A DNA stretch of 64,000 bases from Paenibacillus sp. S150 (GCF_019352175.1 NZ_JACBYI010000007.1:144723-208722), one strand, 5' to 3'. Shown: positions 39,565 to 49,191, counted from the stretch's first letter. Numbers and translations are program-made. Notes: generated by a model from the sequence alone, not told the origin.

Positions 39565-40731
39565 TCAGAAGTGCAGAGCAGGCGCAGGCAAGTCTTCCTC
39601 CACATCCTGCCCGTACAGCAGCACACTCATCGCAATGCCCATACTGGCCATATTGATCAGGACCGAGGTCCCGCCATAGCTGATGAAGGGGAGGGTAATT
39701 CCCGTGAGCGGCATCAGGCCGATATAAGCGCCGATGTTCTCAAGAATCTGGTACAGCAGCATAGCCACAATCCCGATAATTAGATAAGGACCCGCCCGTT
39801 CCTTGCATTCCAGAGCAATCAGAATCATCCGGTGGATCAGAATAAAAAACAGCAGCAGGAGCAGCGCCGCCCCCAGAAAACCGAACTCCTCGGCAATCTG
39901 GGCAAAGATGGCATCCGAATAAATGACCGGTATTTTGTTGGACTGCACGGAGCCGCCTTTCATGTAGCCTTCCCCGCTGAGCCCGCCCGAGGCAATCGCT
40001 ATTTTGGCATTCCGCGTCTGATAGCTGTCATCATTGCTTGCCAGCTCCGGCACAAGCCAGGGGTCGAAGCGGGCCACAAAATGCTTGCGTCCAATGGTTT
40101 CGCTGAGAAAGCCGGTCATCTGTTCATGATAGTTAATATAGCTGTAGATAAAACCGAAGGTCGCACCTCCGGCAATAATCAGACCGATCAGTGCATGGGA
40201 CCATTTAATTCCGCCAATCCACAGCAGCCCGACCAGGATGACCATATAGCTCAGGGCGTTGCCCAAGTCATTCTGGCTGATGACAACGGCAAACGGCAGC
40301 AGCGCAACCAGACTGAGCGGCACAACATCCCGCCAGATCTGAAGCTCACTCTTGTTCTTGCGGACCAGCAGAGCAGCCAGTGCGAGAATCAGGATCAGCT
40401 TGAAGAGCTCCGCCGGCTGGATGCTGAGGTCCCCGACGCCAAGCCAGCCCCTCGCCCCGTTCTTTACCTTCCCCACAAAGCTGACCAATACGAGAACACC
40501 CACACCCAAGATGTAAATATACTTCGCATATTTCACAAGCAGGCGGTAATCAAACAAAGACAATACGATGAAAGCAATAAAGCCCAGCCCGTACCACTTC
40601 AGCATCTGAATGTGCATCCCGTCATCCTTGCGCCCGTGCGTGACACTGTATATGGATAAAATGCTGATGACCATCAGCATAATCAGAACAACAACGATGA
40701 CGCCGTCGATCTTTTTGAACCTCTGCAGCAT
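39565..40731 (-). CDS. FtsW/RodA/SpoVE family glycan polymerase, paralogue 1
   Basis: A SEDS membrane protein that polymerises lipid II, usually paired with a class B PBP. The 388 residues hold about ten spans. The conserved stretches are KNKSELQIWRDV, ISQNDLGNALSYMVIL, the putative catalytic loop AQIAEEFGFLGAAL and the end LTGITLPFISYGGTSVLINM. The ATG at 40731 (MLQRFKKIDG..) has an AGGGG site; longer starts lack one. It is about 60% like the adjacent paralogue by eye. It is closer to RodA than to FtsW in general form, but I cannot be sure. Confidence 0.88.
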   Translation of the reverse strand: MLQRFKKIDGVIVVVLIMLMVISILSIYSVTHGRKDDGMHIQMLKWYGLGFIAFIVLSLFDYRLLVKYAKYIYILGVGVLVLVSFVGKVKNGARGWLGVGDLSIQPAELFKLILILALAALLVRKNKSELQIWRDVVPLSLVALLPFAVVISQNDLGNALSYMVILVGLLWIGGIKWSHALIGLIIAGGATFGFIYSYINYHEQMTGFLSETIGRKHFVARFDPWLVPELASNDDSYQTRNAKIAIASGGLSGEGYMKGGSVQSNKIPVIYSDAIFAQIAEEFGFLGAALLLLLFFILIHRMILIALECKERAGPYLIIGIVAMLLYQILENIGAYIGLMPLTGITLPFISYGGTSVLINMASMGIAMSVLLYGQDVEEDLPAPALHF

Positions 40732-40892
40732 GGAACAGACCCCTAACTGTACCCGGATTTGGGCTTGTCCGCTGTAACATGCATGCAGAGCGGAGCCGCC
40801 AATTTCCATTTTAATGCAAGCTGCGGCTTAAATACAATTTTTCAGCAGCTGTCCATAAAATTTCTGCCATCTGAAGCATCCTCCGCAAAATC

Positions 40893-40935
40893 AAAAAAAC
40901 CGCCGGAGCCCATCATTACATGAGCTTCAGCGGTC
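40893..40935 (-). terminator. Terminator between the two SEDS genes
   Basis: ACCGCTGAAGCTC pairs with GGGCTCCGGCGGT and is followed on the minus strand by seven T. It ends the upstream paralogue, so the two copies probably have separate transcripts. Confidence 0.8.
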
Positions 40936-40956
40936 CCGGGTTCAGCTTTTCCTTCG

Positions 40957-42141
40957 CTATCCCTGTTTGACGGGGGAGGTGTAGAGCGACGGATTCGGCA
41001 AATCCTCCTCCTCTTCCCGGCCATGCAGGCGGACACTCATGACCAGGCCGATGCTGGCCATATTAATCATGAGCGAGGTTCCCCCGTAGCTGATAAATGG
41101 CAGCGTAATGCCGGTCAGCGGCATCAGGCCGATAAATGCGCCGATATTCTCGAAGATCTGGTACAGCATCATCGCGACAATCCCTACGATCAGGAAGGGA
41201 CCGCCCCTATCCTTGCATTCCAGGGCGATCAGGATCATGCGGTGAATCAGTATAAAGTAGAGCAGCAGCACCAGCGCGGAGCCGACGAAGCCGAATTCCT
41301 CGGCAATCTGCACAAAGATGGAATCCGAATAGGTGTAAGGCACCCGGTCCGTCTGCACGGAGCTCCCCTGCATATAGCCTTCGCCGCTCATGCCTCCCGA
41401 GGCAATGGCCAGCTTGGCATTTTTGGTGTGATAGCTCGCTTTGGCAGTCGCTTCTTCAGGGACAAGCCACGGATCAAAGCGCTCCACCCAGTGTGAACGG
41501 CCGATGTCAGTCAGGAAATCCTTGATTTCATCGTGGTAATGAATGTAGCTTATAATCCCCCCCGCCGCAACCCCGCCTATAACCAGCAGACCGATCAGCG
41601 CATGGGTGAATTTGATGTTGCCGATCCACAGCAATCCGACCAGGATAACAATATAGGAAAGGGCGTTGCCCAGGTCATTCTGGCTGATGACGATCAGGAA
41701 CGGCAGCAGGGTGAGCAGTCCCAGAGGAACGACATCCCGCCAGAACAGCAGCCTGTTCTTATTCTTGCGCACCAGCACGGCCGCCAGAAACAGAATCAAA
41801 ATCAGCTTAAACAGCTCCGCCGGCTGCAGACTGAAGCCTCCAAATTTAATCCATCCCTGGGCCCCGTTCTGCTCCTTGCCGATAAAGCTGACCAGCACCA
41901 GTATGCCAATCCCCGCAATATAAATGTACAGCGCATATTTTACCAGCAGACGATAGTCCACAAAGGTCAGGCCGATAAAAGCGATAATGCCCAGCACATA
42001 GAATTTGATCATCCGGAGATGTGCCCCGTCCAGCTTATCCCGTCCATGCGTGACGCTGTATATGGAAAAAATGCTGACGACCATCAGCAGGATAAGAATG
42101 ACTACAATGACGCCGTCGATTTTTTTAATCTTCTGAAGCAT
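40957..42141 (-). CDS. FtsW/RodA/SpoVE family glycan polymerase, paralogue 2
   Basis: 394 residues with the same layout as its neighbour: MLQKIKKIDGVIVVILILLM at the start, RLLVKYALYIYI, ISQNDLGNALSYIVIL, FVQIAEEFGFVGSAL and LTGITLPFISYGGTSLMINM. The external loop differs most, which may set the partner PBP. The ATG has a GTAAGGAG site. Followed by its own terminator. The tandem pair arose by duplication and has no equivalent in the matching B. subtilis cluster. Confidence 0.9.
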   Translation of the reverse strand: MLQKIKKIDGVIVVILILLMVVSIFSIYSVTHGRDKLDGAHLRMIKFYVLGIIAFIGLTFVDYRLLVKYALYIYIAGIGILVLVSFIGKEQNGAQGWIKFGGFSLQPAELFKLILILFLAAVLVRKNKNRLLFWRDVVPLGLLTLLPFLIVISQNDLGNALSYIVILVGLLWIGNIKFTHALIGLLVIGGVAAGGIISYIHYHDEIKDFLTDIGRSHWVERFDPWLVPEEATAKASYHTKNAKLAIASGGMSGEGYMQGSSVQTDRVPYTYSDSIFVQIAEEFGFVGSALVLLLYFILIHRMILIALECKDRGGPFLIVGIVAMMLYQIFENIGAFIGLMPLTGITLPFISYGGTSLMINMASIGLVMSVRLHGREEEEDLPNPSLYTSPVKQG

Positions 42142-42529
42142 ATTCTGTCTCCTTACTCCGTTACTTGGGTCTTCTGAATTTCTTGTCTACGCCGAAGTCC
42201 CGTCAATTCTATTGTAAAGGAAGGGGCAGTAGAAATACAATTTTACACGCAGCTTATGTGGCTAGCATAAAAGCAGGATTCACCTCTGAGGTAAACACAC
42301 TTGATGTCCATCTGCCGGAAGCTGCCCGGAATAGCCGCCCAGCCCTGCAGCGAGACCCGCCTGCACAAGCTCTAACTGTAACTGCCGCAACTATAGCGGT
42401 CAATTATGGTGCCGGAGGATTTTAATTGCATTTTGCTGAACTTAAGAATGATGGCCAACTGACCGACCAAATCCATGGGAAACAAGGATTCCGCCAGTGC
42501 AGCAAGTTGAATTCTTAAGTTACTCTATA
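42142..42529. other. Intergenic region with no clear gene
   Basis: Upstream region of the SEDS gene. Short open frames exist but none has a good ribosome site or recognisable product. Some promoter must lie here, but I see no strong -35/-10 pair. Confidence 0.4.
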
Positions 42530-42745
42530 TAAGTGGAATAAGTAAAACTAAAGCAGCGGCCAAGGCCTGAACCGGCGTCATTAGTGGGAAAAAGTGAAAC
42601 TAATCCGGCACCTTGCAGCGATCAGCGATTAGTTTCATTGAAATAAGTGTAGAAAATCCCACTAACTGCTGCAGCGGCCCGGACTTTCGGTGAATTAGCG
42701 GCAGAAAATCAACATAATTTTCAGCGCTCCAAGCTTAGTGGGTTC
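42530..42745. repeat. Family 2 repeats
   Basis: Several degenerate copies of AGTGGAA(A/T)AAGTxAAACTAA in both orientations: near 42532, 42581 (TTAGTGGGAAAAAGTGAAAC), 42629 (reversed TTAGTTTCATT) and 42657. They are the same kind of sequence as at 33451 and 63695. GC-rich spacers lie between them. Confidence 0.55.
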
Positions 42746-42815
42746 AAATGATATTATACGGATAGAAATCAGGCGTATTTTGTCTGCCAGTGTTCTTCAG
42801 GAAAGTCCGGCTGAG

Positions 42816-43937
42816 CTAACGGGCGATTCCCAGCACATGGCGGGGAATGCCGGCGAGATCGTCGATGGTGACGATCTCATTCCAGTGGCCCGCTGCCCGC
42901 AGCAGCTCGGCCACCTGCCCGGCCTGGCCCCGGCCAAGCTCGAAGCCCACCAGCCGCGGCGGTGCCGGAAGCAGCGGCAGCTGCTCCATCATGCGGCGGT
43001 ACGGGTCCAGCCCGTCGCCCCCGCCATCCAGCGCCGTGCGCGGCTCGTGGTCGCGCACTTCACGCTGCAGCCCGGCGATATCCGCGGCGGGGATATACGG
43101 CGGGTTGGAGACGAGAATATCCGTCTCCAGCCCCGCAAACGGCTCAAGCAGGTCGCCGAGCCGCAGGTCCACTGCCGTGCCGTGCCGCTGGGCATTGCGC
43201 CCGGCCACGGCCAGCGCGCCGGGCGAGATGTCGCCGGCGCAGACCCGCCACGCCGGCGCTTCCGCCGCCAGCGTGACGGAGATCGCCCCGCTGCCGGCGC
43301 CGATATCGACGGCGGTCAGCGGACGCGGCGCGTGCGCACCGGCCGCGCCGCTCTCCCGGCGGGCCGCAGTGCCGCCCGCCCCAGCCCCGCCAGCGGCTGC
43401 TTGACCCGAAGCCGCAGCCGGCGCACTGCCCCGCGCTGCTGTATCCGCAGCGCGCCTGCCTTCACGCGCTGCCTCGCCCGCAGCCCGTCCGGCTTCCTGC
43501 GCCGCTTCTTCGGCAGCGCATTCGTCTTCCTGCGCCGCGCCGCCCGGCGCAGCCACAACTCCGTCCGGCCACAGCTCCGCGCCGTACTTCAGGATCGCCT
43601 CGACGAGCAGCTCCGTCTCGGGCCGGGGAATCAGCACATCGGGCGTTACCTCGAAGGCCCGCCCGTAGAACTCCTGCTCGCCGATAATATACTGCACCGG
43701 CTCACCGGCCGCGCGGCGGGTGATTCCGGCTTCCCAGGCCGGCTTCACGGCAAGCGGAAAAGGATCGGCCAGCGCCATATAATAAGCCGCTCCGGACAAG
43801 CCCAGCACATGCTCCAGCAGAAGCTGGCTGCTGCGCTGCGGCTCGTTGCACCCATTTTTGTCCAAAAAAGAAGAAGCCTCCGCAAAGGCTTCCCGGATGC
43901 TTTGTACGCAAGGCATAACATAAGCGTCGTGTTTCAA
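42816..43937 (-). CDS. prmC: Release factor glutamine methyltransferase PrmC
   Basis: Methylates the GGQ glutamine of release factors. The N-terminal helical domain (1-90) and IPRPETELLVEA (103-114) are normal. DIGAGSG (211-217) binds AdoMet, and NPPY (278-281) is the catalytic motif. Unusually, residues 126-205 (43323-43562) form an Ala/Gly/Glu-rich low-complexity insert of about 80 residues between the two domains. The start is TTG with AAGGAG nine bases upstream, four bases after the prfA stop, so the two are coupled. Confidence 0.94.
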   Translation of the reverse strand: MKHDAYVMPCVQSIREAFAEASSFLDKNGCNEPQRSSQLLLEHVLGLSGAAYYMALADPFPLAVKPAWEAGITRRAAGEPVQYIIGEQEFYGRAFEVTPDVLIPRPETELLVEAILKYGAELWPDGVVAAPGGAAQEDECAAEEAAQEAGRAAGEAAREGRRAADTAARGSAPAAASGQAAAGGAGAGGTAARRESGAAGAHAPRPLTAVDIGAGSGAISVTLAAEAPAWRVCAGDISPGALAVAGRNAQRHGTAVDLRLGDLLEPFAGLETDILVSNPPYIPAADIAGLQREVRDHEPRTALDGGGDGLDPYRRMMEQLPLLPAPPRLVGFELGRGQAGQVAELLRAAGHWNEIVTIDDLAGIPRHVLGIAR

Positions 43938-43941
43938 AGCA

Positions 43942-45009
43942 TTATTCTCCTTTTTCCATCAATTCCGCCTGCTCCGCAATCGACAGCGCCGAAATAATTT
44001 CCGTAATATCTCCGTTCATTACCTGCTCCAGACGGTGCAGGGTAAGTCCGATGCGGTGATCGGTTACCCGGCTCTGCGGGAAATTGTAGGTGCGAATCCG
44101 CTCACTGCGGTCGCCGGTGCCGACTTTGCTCTTGCGCTCACCCGCATATTTCGCTTCTTCCTCCTGGCGTTTCATGTCGGAGATGCGGGCGCGAAGCACC
44201 TGCAGCGCCTTCTCCTTATTGGAGTTCTGCGATTTTCCGTCTTGGCAGGTAGCCATAATCCCTGTCGGGATATGGGTTACGCGTACAGCCGACTTGGTCG
44301 TATTGACCGACTGGCCGCCAGCACCGCTGGAACAGAAGGTATCCACGCGGATATCCTTATCATGAATTTCAATTTCGAACTCTTCCGCTTCCGGCATCAC
44401 GGACACCGTAGAGGTAGAGGTATGAATCCGGCCTCCGGATTCAGTGGTCGGAATGCGCTGAACGCGGTGTGCGCCGCTTTCGAATTTCATTTTGCTGTAT
44501 GCGCCCCGTCCGTTAATCAAGAAGATTACCTCCTTGAATCCGCCAAGGTCATTCGTATTGACGTCCATCAGCTCAACGCGCCAGCCCTGGGTATCGGCAA
44601 AACGGGTGTACATCCGGTACAGATCCGACGCGAACAATGCCGCTTCATCCCCTCCGGCTGCGCCGCGGATTTCGACGATAACGTTCTTGTCGTCATTGGG
44701 GTCCTTCGGCAGCAGCAGCAGGCGGATCTTCTCCTCCAGGGCAAGCTGGCGCGAGGAAAGGTCGTCGATTTCCATCTTGACCATTTCCTTCATCTCATCA
44801 TCAAGCTTTTCGCTCTGCATCATCTTGGCGGCTTCAAGCTCTTCCATTACATTTTTATATTCGGCATACGCCTCAAAGGCGGGCTGCAAATCGGATTGTT
44901 CTTTGGAATAGTCCCTCAGTTTTTTACTGTCGCTTGCAACATCCGGGTCACAAAGCAGTTCACTGAGTTTCTCATAGCGGTCCGCCAGGGATTGCAATCG
45001 GTCCAACAA
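43942..45009 (-). CDS. prfA: Peptide chain release factor 1
   Basis: Ends translation at UAA and UAG. 355 residues. The GGQ loop [16 protein letters not shown] is at 229-244 (GGQ 231-233), and the stop-codon reading motif PxT is IPTTE (186-190). The N-terminal coiled domain is complete. The start is TTG at 45009 with GAGGTG seven bases upstream. It is in one operon with prmC, which modifies its product. Confidence 0.97.
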   Translation of the reverse strand: MLDRLQSLADRYEKLSELLCDPDVASDSKKLRDYSKEQSDLQPAFEAYAEYKNVMEELEAAKMMQSEKLDDEMKEMVKMEIDDLSSRQLALEEKIRLLLLPKDPNDDKNVIVEIRGAAGGDEAALFASDLYRMYTRFADTQGWRVELMDVNTNDLGGFKEVIFLINGRGAYSKMKFESGAHRVQRIPTTESGGRIHTSTSTVSVMPEAEEFEIEIHDKDIRVDTFCSSGAGGQSVNTTKSAVRVTHIPTGIMATCQDGKSQNSNKEKALQVLRARISDMKRQEEEAKYAGERKSKVGTGDRSERIRTYNFPQSRVTDHRIGLTLHRLEQVMNGDITEIISALSIAEQAELMEKGE

Positions 45010-45094
45010 GGGAATTCACCTCTCCTGATTCAATTTCAGAGTCAATATTGAAGCTTTAATTGTTAATACAACATAAATAGATATACGACTTTCT

Positions 45095-45103
45095 ATTATA
45101 CCA
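45095..45103 (-). promoter_or_regulatory. Extended -10 promoter of prfA
   Basis: On the minus strand TGGTATAAT, an extended -10 with a perfect core. No good -35 is visible. It lies 86 bases upstream of prfA. Confidence 0.45.
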
Positions 45104-45423
45104 CCGAACCCGCCAATTGGCTACAATGCCGTGTGCGTAGCCCTGTCTATTTTTACAGCCTGCAAAATCCGCTCCTTATTATGTAAAGACTGCAGGGAAG
45201 TTATTCACGCGCGCTGGCTGATGGGGCAAAACTACGGTGTAAACGGTGTAAGAGGAAAGAGCTTCAGGTTCGCGGCGGGGAAAGCTCAAGCTTAAGGGCC
45301 AGCGGAGTTAAAACATCCGGGGCATCTCGCCGGCCAAGTATATATGCTGCAATTAAAAAGATGAGACAAGCTGAATTTTACAATAAATGTAATCTGTGCA
45401 GCAAGCTTTTTCAACGCGGAAAA
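45104..45423. other. Intergenic region, nothing recognised
   Basis: Moderate GC with no reading frame worth calling, no repeat copy and no strong hairpin besides the terminator at the right end. Confidence 0.4.
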
Positions 45424-45472
45424 GCAAAAGAAGCCATCCGCCCGCAGAAAATTCTACCTCCGGATGACCTCT
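45424..45472 (-). terminator. Terminator of ychF
   Basis: GTCATCCG pairs with CGGATGGC over a loop of about 25 bases and is followed on the minus strand by TTCTTTTGCTTTT. Moderate strength. Confidence 0.5.
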
Positions 45473-45505
45473 TCCAGCGCTATACTCCAGGAGCCTGATT
45501 GAGGC

Positions 45506-46606
45506 TTATACGTTGAACCGGAAATGCATAACGTCGCCGTCCTGCACCAAGTATTCCTTGCCTTCCAGACGCAGCTGTCCGCGTTCCTTGGCACCGTTCA
45601 TTGAACCCGCAGCCAGCAGATCGGCATACGCCACAACCTCCGCCCGGATGAAGCCGCGCTCGAAGTCGGTATGAATAACCCCGGCGGCTCCAGGCGCTTT
45701 GGTTCCCTTGCGGATGGTCCAGGCACGAACCTCCTGCACACCTGCGGTGAAATAAGTGTAGAGTCCCAGCAGCTTGTAAGCGGCTTTGATCAAACGGTTC
45801 AGCCCGGATTCCTGCAGGCCCAGCTCTTCCAGAAACATGTCCTTGTCTTCGCCTTCCAGCTCGGCAATCTCCGCTTCCACCTTGGCGCTGATCGGCACCA
45901 CCTCGGCATTCTCGGCAGCGGCAAATTCACGAACCTGCTGCACATAAGGATTCTCTTCGGCGGTTGCCACTTCATCTTCGCCCACGTTCGCCGCATACAG
46001 CACCGGCTTCAGGGTCAGCAGATGGAGGTCGCGCACGACCAGACGCTCATCATCGGATAATTCCACGCTGCGTGCAGGCTTGTCGTCGTACAGAGCCTCC
46101 TTGATGCGCTCCAGCACTTCTACTTCCTGGGCGAATTTCTTGTCGCCGCCCTTGATGTTTTTGCGGGAGCGCTCAATGCGCTTCTCCAGGCTTTCCAGAT
46201 CGGCCAGAATCAGCTCCAGGTTAATGGTCTGGATGTCGCTGATCGGATTTACTTTGCCGTCTACATGGGTAACGTTCTCATCCACGAAGCAGCGCACAAC
46301 ATGAACAATCGCATCCACTTCACGGATATGGGCCAGGAACTTGTTGCCCAGACCTTCGCCCTTGCTCGCACCGCGCACCAGACCGGCAATATCCACAAAT
46401 TCAAAGGCAGTCGGAACGGTCTTGTTCGGCTGCACCAGCGCAGTCAGCTTATCCAGACGTTCGTCCGGCACTTCCACAACTCCTACATTCGGGTCAATGG
46501 TGCAAAAAGGATAGTTGGCGGATTCCGCCCCCGCTTGTGTTATAGCATTAAACAATGTGGATTTCCCTACATTCGGAAGTCCGACAATACCTGCTTTCAA
46601 AGCCAT
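45506..46606 (-). CDS. ychF: Redox-regulated ATPase YchF
   Basis: An Obg-family P-loop protein linked to ribosomes and oxidative stress. 366 residues. G1 is GLPNVGKST (9-17), G3 is [15 protein letters not shown], and G4 is NVGE instead of NKxD, the feature that gives YchF its ATP preference. The C-terminal TGS domain ([24 protein letters not shown]) is intact. Single gene on the minus strand. Its upstream region carries the 51-bp array. Confidence 0.96.
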   Translation of the reverse strand: MALKAGIVGLPNVGKSTLFNAITQAGAESANYPFCTIDPNVGVVEVPDERLDKLTALVQPNKTVPTAFEFVDIAGLVRGASKGEGLGNKFLAHIREVDAIVHVVRCFVDENVTHVDGKVNPISDIQTINLELILADLESLEKRIERSRKNIKGGDKKFAQEVEVLERIKEALYDDKPARSVELSDDERLVVRDLHLLTLKPVLYAANVGEDEVATAEENPYVQQVREFAAAENAEVVPISAKVEAEIAELEGEDKDMFLEELGLQESGLNRLIKAAYKLLGLYTYFTAGVQEVRAWTIRKGTKAPGAAGVIHTDFERGFIRAEVVAYADLLAAGSMNGAKERGQLRLEGKEYLVQDGDVMHFRFNV

Positions 46607-46804
46607 TTATATGACAACTCCTATTTTCGGTTGGATTGATCACCGCATAAATTCCAAGGCTCGATCTAAACCATTATATATTAGAACAAAACTGCCAGCA
46701 ACAGCGGATGTCAAGCGGATGTGTCAGATAAAGGACAGCAGCTTGCTTGGCCCGAGCGGGCTGCCCGCAGGCCTCCGGCAGATGTACCCGTTCCAAATCA
46801 GCAA

Positions 46805-46830
46805 GAAAGACGCCTATCGGCGTCTTATAT
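46805..46830. terminator. Hairpin with AT flanks upstream of ychF
   Basis: AAGACGCC, loop TATC, GGCGTCTT, followed by ATATT. It has a weak T tract and may be a terminator for transcription coming from the tandem array, or a relic. Confidence 0.35.
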
Positions 46831-46877
46831 TAAGAATGCTGCCATTTCAGTGGGGAGGAGAAGAATCATTTCGCGCT

Positions 46878-47188
46878 GATTTCACCGTCCAGCCGGCTTC
46901 GGGCGAATTCAAAGGCACTTCTGCCTTTGATTCCCTCGTCCAGCCGGCTTCAGGCAAATTCAAAGGCACTTCTGCCTTTGATTCCCTCGTCCTGCCGGCT
47001 TCAGGCGAATTCAAAGGCACTTCTGCCTTTGATTTCACCGTCCAGCCGGCTTCGGGCGAATTCAAAGGTACTTCTGCCTTTGATTCCCTCGTCCAGCCGG
47101 CTTCAGGCGAATTCAAAGGCACTTCTGCCTTTGATTCCACCGTCCTGCCGACTTCGGGCGAAGCGAATTCAAAGGCACTTCTGCCTCT
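46878..47188. repeat. Tandem array of six 51-bp units
   Basis: Units start at 46878, 46929, 46980, 47031, 47082 and 47133. The last is 56 bases long because of a 5-base insertion (GCGAA). Each contains the hairpin AAAGGCA-CTTC-TGCCTTT and a GCCGGCTTC block. As 51 is a multiple of three, both strands stay open: PASGEFKGTSAFDSLVQ on plus, ESKAEVPLNSPEAGWTR on minus. I see no clear start or ribosome site for either, so I list it as a repeat, not a gene. The minus frame reaches 47394 if the insertion is ignored. Confidence 0.85.
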
Positions 47189-47390
47189 GATTCCCTCTCT
47201 TTGCCCGCTGCGGCCAACGCATCCGCGCAGTTTGCTTGGCCGAAGTCCGATCCATTCTTTTCATTTACAGCGCAGCCCTGAAATAACGGATAAGCTTCGC
47301 TTCCCCCAAAACATATAAATAACCCCACAAAGCGGGGCCTTGGCTTCGATGATGACTCAGGTACTTTGCGGGGACCCCAATTCTGATCTT

Positions 47391-47492
47391 TCAAGCAGAA
47401 ACGGCTACGCCGTCCCTATGAGGGACGGGGTGTTTCAGCGGGAAATAGAAGGATTATTTAGTGTTCCAAGCATATAAATTAGATTTCAAAAA
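47391..47492 (+). repeat. Dispersed repeat family 1, copy E (full length)
   Basis: TCAAGCAGAAACGGCTACGC, CGTCCCTATGAGGGACGG, GGTGTTTCAGC, GGGAAATAGAAGGATTATTTAGTG in part, then CATATAAATT...ATTTCAAAAAAG. It has palindrome, middle and tail and is the best reference copy. It runs into the terminator of the GNAT gene. Confidence 0.75.
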
Positions 47493-47511
47493 AGACCTCT
47501 CCCGAGGTCTC
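47488..47511 (-). terminator. Terminator of the GNAT gene
   Basis: AGACCTC, loop GGGA, GAGGTCT, then six T on the minus strand, about 45 bases after the stop. The T run is also the tail of repeat copy E. Confidence 0.8.
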
Positions 47512-47554
47512 GTCAGGCTTATCCGGCCGTTTACCGTTTGGTCCAGCTCCGATA

Positions 47555-48025
47555 TTACAATTCTTTGGACATCGTAATGTCAGTGACGAGAAAGCCCATT
47601 TTTTTGTACAGCTCAAAGGCGCGGTTATTCTGGCCGAACACATGCAGCCCGATTCTGGTCACCTTCATCTTGCGGGCTTCTTCATCCAGCGCCTGAAGCG
47701 CCCCGGTGCCATAGCCCTTGCTCTGAAAAGGCTCAAAGACATAAAAGTCATAAATAAAGGCCTCCCGGCCCTGGCGCCCTTCACTTACATTGAACCAGAT
47801 ATATCCGGCCTGAGTGTCCGTTTCCTCCTCTACAATTGAAAAGAGATAGGCGCCTTCTGTATAAAGGCCATTGGGGAGAAATCGGGTCATCTCATCCTGG
47901 GACAGCCGCATGGCGGTCTCGGAATCCCAAACGCCGGCCTTTATTTTATCCTCCGCATAATCGCGGGTCGACTGGCTTAAGAAAAATTGAAATGTGAATT
48001 CGTCCATTTGGACCAGTTTAATCAT
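47555..48025 (-). CDS. GNAT family N-acetyltransferase
   Basis: A 156-residue acetyl-CoA-dependent transferase. The acetyl-CoA loop is FQSKGYGTGALQALDEEA (Q/RxxGxG/A form), preceded by the strand FIYDFYVFEP and followed by ITRIGLHVFGQNNRAFELYKKMGF, which is typical of GNAT enzymes acting on amines or amino acids. The substrate cannot be predicted. The ATG has AAGGAAGGG upstream. It ends in a clear terminator and stands about 40 bases after fni. Confidence 0.88.
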   Translation of the reverse strand: MIKLVQMDEFTFQFFLSQSTRDYAEDKIKAGVWDSETAMRLSQDEMTRFLPNGLYTEGAYLFSIVEEETDTQAGYIWFNVSEGRQGREAFIYDFYVFEPFQSKGYGTGALQALDEEARKMKVTRIGLHVFGQNNRAFELYKKMGFLVTDITMSKEL

Positions 48026-48066
48026 TGTTTTTGCCCTTCCTTGTTTCCGTAATCTCAGATATGCTT

Positions 48067-49191
48067 CTAGCGCCGGACCAGCCGCGGCGTGCTTCGCAGC
48101 GATGCCAGGTCAGGCGCCCCGATGCCGAACATCGCCGTCCGCAGCTCCAGCTCCACCTGGGCCAGCGCATGATCCAGCGCTTCCTCCGATTCCACAGCCG
48201 GACCAAGCAGGCTCCGCCCGAAGCCGGCCAGATCCGCGCCGAGCGCGAGTGCCTTGGCGGCATCCACGCCGTGTCTCAGCCCGCCGCTGCCGATCAGCGC
48301 GCCATGCTCCGATGCCGCACGCACCTCCGCAATGCACTCGGCGGTAGGAATCCCCCAATCCGCGAAAGCCTCGGCTGCGGCCCGCCGGACCGGATCATTG
48401 CTGCGGAATTTCTCCACCTGGCTCCAGGAGGTTCCGCCGGCGCCCGCCACATCGATGAAGGCGACTCCGGCATCATACAACCGGAGTGCCGTTTCTCCGT
48501 CAATGCCCCAGCCGACTTCTTTGACGCCGACAGGGATTTCAAGCTCCCCGCATACAGCCTCGATCCGGGACAGCAAGGCCGCAAAGCCTGTATTGCCCTC
48601 CGGCTGGAAGACCTCCTGAAGCCCGTTCAGATGCAGCACCAGCCAATCGGCACCGGCAATCTCTACGGCACGGCGGCACTCTTCCACGCCAAAGCCGTAA
48701 GACAGCTGCACCGCGCCGATATTGGCAATGACGGGAATCCCCGGAGCCTTGTCGCGCACCCGAAAGGTGCCGGCAAGCTCGGAGCGTTCCAGTGCCGCCC
48801 GGATGGAGCCGACCCCGAGCGCCCAGCCCCGGCGCTCGGCGGCCTCAGCCAGCCTGGCGTTAATGGCGCCGGTAGCTGCACTGCCGCCGGTCATGGAGCT
48901 GATCAGCAGCGGGGTCCGCAGTTCCCGCCCCAGAAACAGGGCACGCAGCGAAATGTCATCGTAATTCAGCTCGGGAAGCGCATTGTGGCGGAAGCGGTAA
49001 TGCTCGAAGCCGGCCGTGATGCCGCTGCCGCCGACATCCTCATTCAAGCAGAGCCGAACATGTTCAATCTTGCGCTCTCCCGTCGTGGACGAGGGCAGAA
49101 GGGACATGTGCTCCGCCGGCCCTGCTGCCTGCGGGGCTGTGCCGGGCTTCTCTGCTTTCGGTAGTGAATCCTCCTGCGGCCTCTGATTCAA
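48067..49191 (-). CDS. fni: Type 2 isopentenyl-diphosphate delta-isomerase
   Basis: An FMN enzyme that interconverts IPP and DMAPP, the isoprenoid building blocks needed for undecaprenyl phosphate. It has RKIEHVRLCL at the N-terminus, TPLLISSMTGGS, IPVIANIGAVQLS, HLNGLQEVFQPEGN with the catalytic His/Glu region, VKEVGWG and IDVAGAGGTSW. The chosen TTG start at 49191 has GGGGGGGAG upstream and gives 374 residues. An ATG 35 codons earlier would add a stretch with no family likeness. Upstream is a 14-bp tandem repeat. Confidence 0.93.
   Translation of the reverse strand: MNQRPQEDSLPKAEKPGTAPQAAGPAEHMSLLPSSTTGERKIEHVRLCLNEDVGGSGITAGFEHYRFRHNALPELNYDDISLRALFLGRELRTPLLISSMTGGSAATGAINARLAEAAERRGWALGVGSIRAALERSELAGTFRVRDKAPGIPVIANIGAVQLSYGFGVEECRRAVEIAGADWLVLHLNGLQEVFQPEGNTGFAALLSRIEAVCGELEIPVGVKEVGWGIDGETALRLYDAGVAFIDVAGAGGTSWSQVEKFRSNDPVRRAAAEAFADWGIPTAECIAEVRAASEHGALIGSGGLRHGVDAAKALALGADLAGFGRSLLGPAVESEEALDHALAQVELELRTAMFGIGAPDLASLRSTPRLVRR

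Noticed and set aside
42165..42425. Plus-strand frame of 86 codons upstream of the SEDS gene
   Set aside because: No ribosome site, no domain, and it covers the likely promoter region of the neighbouring gene.
46515..47318. Plus-strand frame of 267 codons over the 51-bp array
   Set aside because: It begins inside ychF on the opposite strand and owes its length to the repeat period. There is no ribosome site.
46847..47394. Minus-strand frames with ESKAEVPLNSPEAGWTR repeats as a gene
   Set aside because: Two overlapping frames are split by the 5-base insertion, and no start with a ribosome site was seen. Kept as a repeat and a finding, not a CDS.
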